A stretch of DNA of 64,000 nt from an uncultured Prevotellaceae bacterium. Lineage in GTDB: Bacteria > Bacteroidota > Bacteroidia > Bacteroidales > Bacteroidaceae. This document shows positions 61,515-64,000 of this stretch, in pieces. Position 1 is the first letter of the stretch, and every line of letters starts with the position of its first letter. The notes beneath the pieces are model-generated. The model was not told where the DNA came from. It searched no databases and worked only from the letters and a program-made list of their open reading frames with translations. The stretch covers positions 1 through 64,000 of the forward strand of contig CACZIT010000016.1 of NCBI GenBank assembly GCA_902781315.1, given 5' to 3'. The position numbers were made by a program, and so were the translations under genes.

Positions 61515-62398
61515 AAATTACTCATTCCTAATGTTTTATACAATTTCACCTTGAGAGGAGGTTTCTCTTGTCCTTCACGCTTGCAGACGCAATCAGGAGA
61601 AGGTAGATTTGGCACCTCTCCTGTTTGCTCTGCAACATCGAGCGCAATGTTTAGAATGTGTGAAAAGTAATCATAATTAATAGGGTAGAGGACACCCTTC
61701 CGCTCAATTACTTGCAGATGGGCATCCAGCAAATCATGTAGGTCATTCCCGTCTGCTTGAGCCGTAATTCCTTCTAAATTGTAGCAGTAGTTGTACAATC
61801 CTTCTGTTGTTGTTGCTATGACATGGCACTTTTCCAAAAGCACGGGAAGTGTGAAAGCATCTTCGAATTTCTTTCCAGCAGGAAAGGCAACCTGTCTGAA
61901 CAGTTCCCTCTTGAATATTTTGTTGACTGCATAGGTATGCTGATAGGCTTTCGTTTCATACCAGTATGCCGCCATATCCACATATTCTTTTTGTCTGAAA
62001 AGTCTCTGATTCTGTTTTCGGGGATTGCCAATTCCCTCGTGTATCGGATACTCCAATATGTCGTAATCATGATGGACAGCCAGCAATTCCATCAAAGGTT
62101 TCAGAGTGTTGGAAGCGATATAGTCATCGCTGTCAATAAAGGTGACATATTCGCCTTTAGCTTTCTTTAGGCCGCTATTGCGGGCTTCACTAAGTCCGCA
62201 GTTCTGCTGATGACGAACCACCTGTACCCGGTGGTCTTTTTGTTGGTATTCATCACATATCTGAGAGGAGCCATCAGTTGACTTGTCGTCGACAAGAATC
62301 AGCTGATAGTCACGGAAACTCTGCCCGAGAATACTTTCTACACATCGTTTCAGCGTATGTTCAACCTGATAGACTGGAACAATAATTGACAGTTTCAT
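61466..62398 (-). CDS. glycosyltransferase family 2
   Basis: A 310-residue GT-A glycosyltransferase, MKLSIIVPVYQVEHTLKRCVESIL at the start. It continues with LILVDDKSTDGSSQICDEY, LSEARNSGLKKAKGEYVTFIDSDDYI and a basic C-terminal end (FYRKSR). It leads the three-gene minus-strand polysaccharide run. A consensus promoter ends only about five bases before the ATG, which would make the mRNA almost leaderless. The substrate is unknown. Confidence 0.85.
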   Translation of the reverse strand: MKLSIIVPVYQVEHTLKRCVESILGQSFRDYQLILVDDKSTDGSSQICDEYQQKDHRVQVVRHQQNCGLSEARNSGLKKAKGEYVTFIDSDDYIASNTLKPLMELLAVHHDYDILEYPIHEGIGNPRKQNQRLFRQKEYVDMAAYWYETKAYQHTYAVNKIFKRELFRQVAFPAGKKFEDAFTLPVLLEKCHVIATTTEGLYNYCYNLEGITAQADGNDLHDLLDAHLQVIERKGVLYPINYDYFSHILNIALDVAEQTGEVPNLPSPDCVCKREGQEKPPLKVKLYKTLGMSNLCRLNKLVHLFYRKSR

Positions 62399-62402
62399 AC
62401 TG

Positions 62403-62434
62403 CAAAATTACAAATAAGTGCGTGAATTTCCAAA
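62403..62434 (-). promoter_or_regulatory. promoter of the glycosyltransferase run
   Basis: On the minus strand, TAATTTTG (62403-62410) and TTTG (62431-62434) are spaced by 20 bp. The ATG is at 62398, so transcription would begin at or near the start codon. A plus-strand TATTTTTG (62444-62451) may serve the flippase. Confidence 0.65.
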
Positions 62435-62502
62435 TTTAAGTGGTATTTTTGTAGTGATGAATTAAAATATAATGACTATTTTGCCGTTGTTTATTGTAGT
62501 TG

Positions 62503-63990
62503 ATGAAAGAAAAGAGTGAACGATATACCCACATCTTGAAATATACAGGATTGTTTGGAGGTGTGCAGGGACTTAGCATCTTGGTCGGCATTGTCCGCAC
62601 CAAGCTGGTTGCCGTATTGCTTGGTACCGAAGGCGTAGGACTTGCTTCACTTTTCAATTCCACCATCAAACTGGTCAGCGATTCTACCAATCTCGGTATT
62701 TCGATCAGCGCCGTCAGGGAAATTTCTGACGCTTACGAGAAGAATAATGCAGAACGTCTCAGCCATAGCATCATGCTTATCAGGTCATGGAGCATGCTTA
62801 CCGCACTTTTCGGCATGATGGTCTGCCTGTTGGCAAGCCCTTTACTCAATCGTTGGACCTTCACCTGGGGCGATCACACCCTGCATTTCGTATTGCTTTC
62901 GCCTGTTGTTGCCATGCTTGCGGTAACAGCGGGAGAAACGGCGGTGCTGAAAGGCACCCGCCAACTGCGCTCTCTGGCAACGATTTCTGTCTATAACGTG
63001 ATCGTTTCACTTATAGCAACAGTTCCTCTCTATTATGTGTGGCATGTGGCAGCCATCGTTCCAGCCCTGTTCTTGGTAGGATTCCTGCAGATGATACTTA
63101 CTATCGGTTATTCCTATCGGCTTTATCCACTCAGATTGTCGTTCAGCCGTTCGCTATTGGGCGAAGGACTCGGAATGGTGTGGCTTGGAATTGCTTTCGT
63201 CATTGCTGGCATCATGGGCAGTGGTGCCGATTTTGCTATTCGTGCTTTCCTCAACAACGTTGACTCGATTGATGTGGTGGGACTTTATAGTGCTGGCTAT
63301 GTGATGACGATGACTTATGCCGGTATGGTGTTTTCGGCTATGGACACAGAGTTTTTTCCGCGCATCTCCGGAATACCGGAAGTCGGCGAGAAGCTGAATG
63401 ATGCCGTGAACAGCCAGATAGAAATCTGCATTCTCCTGGTATCGCCCATGCTGGTTGTTTTCCAGACGTTTCTCCCCATTCTTCTGCCTGTTCTATATAC
63501 AGGAAAGTTTATGCCGGCATTAGGCATGATGCAGGTGATGGTGATAGCCATGTTTATACGTGCCGTGAAACTGCCCATTTCCTATCTGCCACTGGCCAGA
63601 GGCGACTCCCGTTCCTATCTGCTCATGGAGGCCTGTTACGATGTTTTTGTCGTTATCGCAGTCGTCTATGGATTCCGTATGGCCGGGCTCACAGGTACGG
63701 GCTATGGCATCATGGCTGCTTCCGTTTTCGACTTCCTGATGCTGTTCTTCTACATGCGCTGGAAATATCGCTATGTGATGTCGGCCACCGTGTATAGATA
63801 CATCGGACTCCATTTCCCGCTGATACTCCTTTCTTTTGCAGCCACATTCGCTCCCAGCAGCTGGATCTACTGGACAACGGGCATCCTTCTATCGATCATC
63901 AGTGGGGCAATATCTCTCAAAATCTTGTACACGAAGACCCAAATCTGGGAAAAGGTTAAATCAAAGCTGGGCAAGATATGGAAAAAGTGA
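62503..63990 (+). CDS. polysaccharide flippase (Wzx-type, O-antigen translocase family)
   Basis: A 495-residue polytopic membrane protein with about 12-14 hydrophobic segments. It has the MATE-like start YTHILKYTGLFGGVQGLSILVGIVRTK and VLLGTEGVGLASLFNS common to Bacteroidota translocases. It is expected to flip lipid-linked sugar repeat units across the inner membrane. The start was set at ATG 62503; a TTG directly before it (62500) is in frame but unneeded. It is divergent from the glycosyltransferases and opens the plus-strand part of the locus, which continues beyond the window. Confidence 0.88.
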   Translation: MKEKSERYTHILKYTGLFGGVQGLSILVGIVRTKLVAVLLGTEGVGLASLFNSTIKLVSDSTNLGISISAVREISDAYEKNNAERLSHSIMLIRSWSMLTALFGMMVCLLASPLLNRWTFTWGDHTLHFVLLSPVVAMLAVTAGETAVLKGTRQLRSLATISVYNVIVSLIATVPLYYVWHVAAIVPALFLVGFLQMILTIGYSYRLYPLRLSFSRSLLGEGLGMVWLGIAFVIAGIMGSGADFAIRAFLNNVDSIDVVGLYSAGYVMTMTYAGMVFSAMDTEFFPRISGIPEVGEKLNDAVNSQIEICILLVSPMLVVFQTFLPILLPVLYTGKFMPALGMMQVMVIAMFIRAVKLPISYLPLARGDSRSYLLMEACYDVFVVIAVVYGFRMAGLTGTGYGIMAASVFDFLMLFFYMRWKYRYVMSATVYRYIGLHFPLILLSFAATFAPSSWIYWTTGILLSIISGAISLKILYTKTQIWEKVKSKLGKIWKK

Positions 63991-64000
63991 CGGTGTTGGT

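Overview
The window looks like a chromosomal segment from a Bacteroidales bacterium, most likely Prevotella/Segatella or a close relative (Prevotellaceae). The evidence is in the sequence. Promoters carry the Bacteroidota -7 element TAnnTTTG, often with a TTTG/TTG box 19-20 bp upstream. Many products belong to families that are largely confined to Bacteroidota (DUF4296, DUF5686, DUF4835, DUF6078, DUF3127, GldE, a short primary sigma factor, AddAB). There is no plasmid, phage or insertion-sequence backbone. Most of it is core chromosome.

Layout. 1-476 is non-coding and holds a nested inverted repeat and the ileS promoter. 477-10330 (+) encodes IleRS, a Cys-less DksA-like protein, lipoprotein signal peptidase, a DUF4296 lipoprotein, an M23 peptidase, a C69 dipeptidase and QueC. 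10412-13300 (-) encodes an ADP-forming acyl-CoA synthetase and an AlkZ-related protein. 13467-21980 (+) encodes a DUF6078 protein, an anaerobic sulfatase maturase, the ketodeoxygluconate module kdgK / small DUF4177-like protein / kdgA, a very large tandem sensor kinase, its response regulator and a short AbgT-like membrane protein. 22012-33839 (-) encodes IspE, AddB, AddA, a DUF5686 outer-membrane protein, the primary sigma factor, PRPP synthetase and a ThiE-like protein. 33997-38093 (+) encodes NspC, four tRNAs (Gly, Leu, Leu, Gly), a hypothetical protein, SSB and GldE. 38094-38961 is the main gene-poor, debris-rich stretch. 38962-45467 (-) carries tRNA-Arg, a trypsin-like/TPR protein, RecN, a DUF4835 protein, a DnaQ-type exonuclease and DnaN. 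After a DUF3127 OB-fold protein (+), 46162-50056 (-) carries fbp, tRNA-Lys, an AI-2E family permease and Tdk. 50208-54233 encodes RsmI, a coiled-coil lipoprotein, TadA (-), YraN, BirA and PyrH. 54578-59334 (-) is nifJ, with an ATPase gene abutting its 5' end. 59409-63990 is the start of a surface-polysaccharide locus: three glycosyltransferases (-) and a divergent flippase (+).

How it works together. The metabolic genes fit an anaerobic saccharolytic life: pyruvate:ferredoxin oxidoreductase, fructose bisphosphatase, uronate breakdown through KDG and KDPG, and sulfatase activation for sulfated glycans. The envelope genes (lspA, lipoproteins, DUF5686, GldE, DUF4835, polysaccharide genes) fit a didermal Bacteroidota envelope. 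AddAB, RecN, DnaN, SSB and the exonuclease form a scattered replication and repair set.

Most unusual points. (1) Two intergenic arrays about 40 kb apart are built of 15-bp TACCA-N5-TGGTA dyads repeated at exactly 22 bp, 5 and 8 times. (2) The 1142-residue sensor protein appears to contain two complementary half-defective kinase modules. (3) nifJ appears to have lost its native first codons at a junction with the ATPase gene. (4) The DUF3127 protein ends in an SSB-type DDLPF tip, while the SSB in the window has no such tip. (5) The 38.1-39.0 kb region holds a decayed duplicate of the tRNA-Arg 3' end with its terminator, a telomere-like G-rich tract and a degenerate 44-bp tandem repeat.
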